Part shown: in pieces, positions 5,667-5,738 of the stretch
Layout: each line of letters starts with the position of its first letter
How positions within the stretch are numbered: the stretch's first letter is position 1
Assembly: GCF_900549175.1 (NCBI RefSeq)
Contig: NZ_URNN01000178.1
Location: forward strand, 1 to 5,738
DNA from: an uncultured Prevotella sp.
Lineage (GTDB): Bacteria; Bacteroidota; Bacteroidia; Bacteroidales; Bacteroidaceae
Reading direction: 5' to 3'
DNA: 5,738 bases
The notes under the pieces: model-generated
Seen by the model: the letters and a program-made list of their open reading frames with translations, nothing else
Database searches by the model: none
Told to the model about the DNA's origin: nothing
Made by a program: the position numbers and the translations under genes

Positions 5667-5725
5667 GCGGGCAAAGCCCGCTAAGGAGTTCTTGCCTTGC
5701 AAGCGGTCAAAGACCGAGCGAAAGC
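5667..5725. repeat. String of tiny hairpins with 3-4 nt loops
   Basis: In order these are GCGGGC-AAA-GCCCGC (5667-5681), CTTGC-CTT-GCAAG (5691-5703), CGGTC-AAA-GACCG (5704-5716, directly abutting the previous one) and GC-GAAA-GC (5718-5725). All stems are perfect. None is followed by a T-run, so they do not look like ordinary intrinsic terminators. Together with the preceding 9-bp repeats they appear to be one modular intergenic element that may continue beyond the window. Confidence 0.65.
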
Positions 5726-5738
5726 CAATAGCAGCATA

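Noticed and set aside
5667..5690. Intrinsic terminator for the ATPase gene
   Set aside because: The GC-rich stem is perfect but is followed by TAAGGAGTT rather than a T-run.
5631..5725. CRISPR array
   Set aside because: The units are 9 bp and contiguous without spacers, and the following hairpins differ in sequence.

Overview
The window looks like a piece of a Bacteroidales chromosome; Prevotella-like or Muribaculaceae-like genera are plausible, but the genus cannot be fixed. Three signs support this. Four of the five genes have a TAnnTTTG box (the Bacteroidetes -7 promoter element) just upstream. The start codons follow A-rich leaders rather than Shine-Dalgarno sequences. The intergenic regions carry low-complexity repeats of a kind I associate with this order.

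Five protein genes alternate strictly in strand (+ - + - +), so each is probably its own transcription unit. (1) 1-1430 (+): the C-terminal part of a superfamily II helicase, cut by the window edge, with helicase motif VI at the very start and a WG-repeat-like tail. (2) 1414-2109 (-): a stand-alone RibD C-terminal (dihydrofolate-reductase-like) reductase, overlapping the helicase tail to tail by 17 bp. (3) 2343-3647 (+): enolase with all catalytic residues. (4) 3770-4687 (-): a ten-helix EamA/DMT transporter. (5) 4810-5625 (+): a small stand-alone ABC/SMC-type ATPase with complete nucleotide-binding motifs.

The spaces between genes hold most of the unusual structure. 2110-2342 contains two divergent promoters, a dyad over the reductase promoter, a 10-bp direct repeat spaced 21 bp apart, and a strong intrinsic terminator with no sense gene directly ahead of it. 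The most likely role of that terminator is to stop helicase read-through that runs antisense to the reductase gene. 3630-3776 is a heptad-repeat element with a perfect 40-bp inverted repeat whose edges contain the stop codons of both flanking genes; it seems to have rewritten the last codons of enolase. 4688-4809 holds two divergent promoters. 5626-5738 holds a 9-bp tandem repeat followed by a string of tiny hairpins that runs towards the window edge.

The genes do not form an evident pathway. Enolase is glycolytic housekeeping, and the others are accessory or of unknown substrate. The best candidate for an undescribed system is the ATPase. It could be one half of an ATPase plus DUF4435/TOPRIM pair, but the partner would lie outside the window, so this stays a hypothesis.
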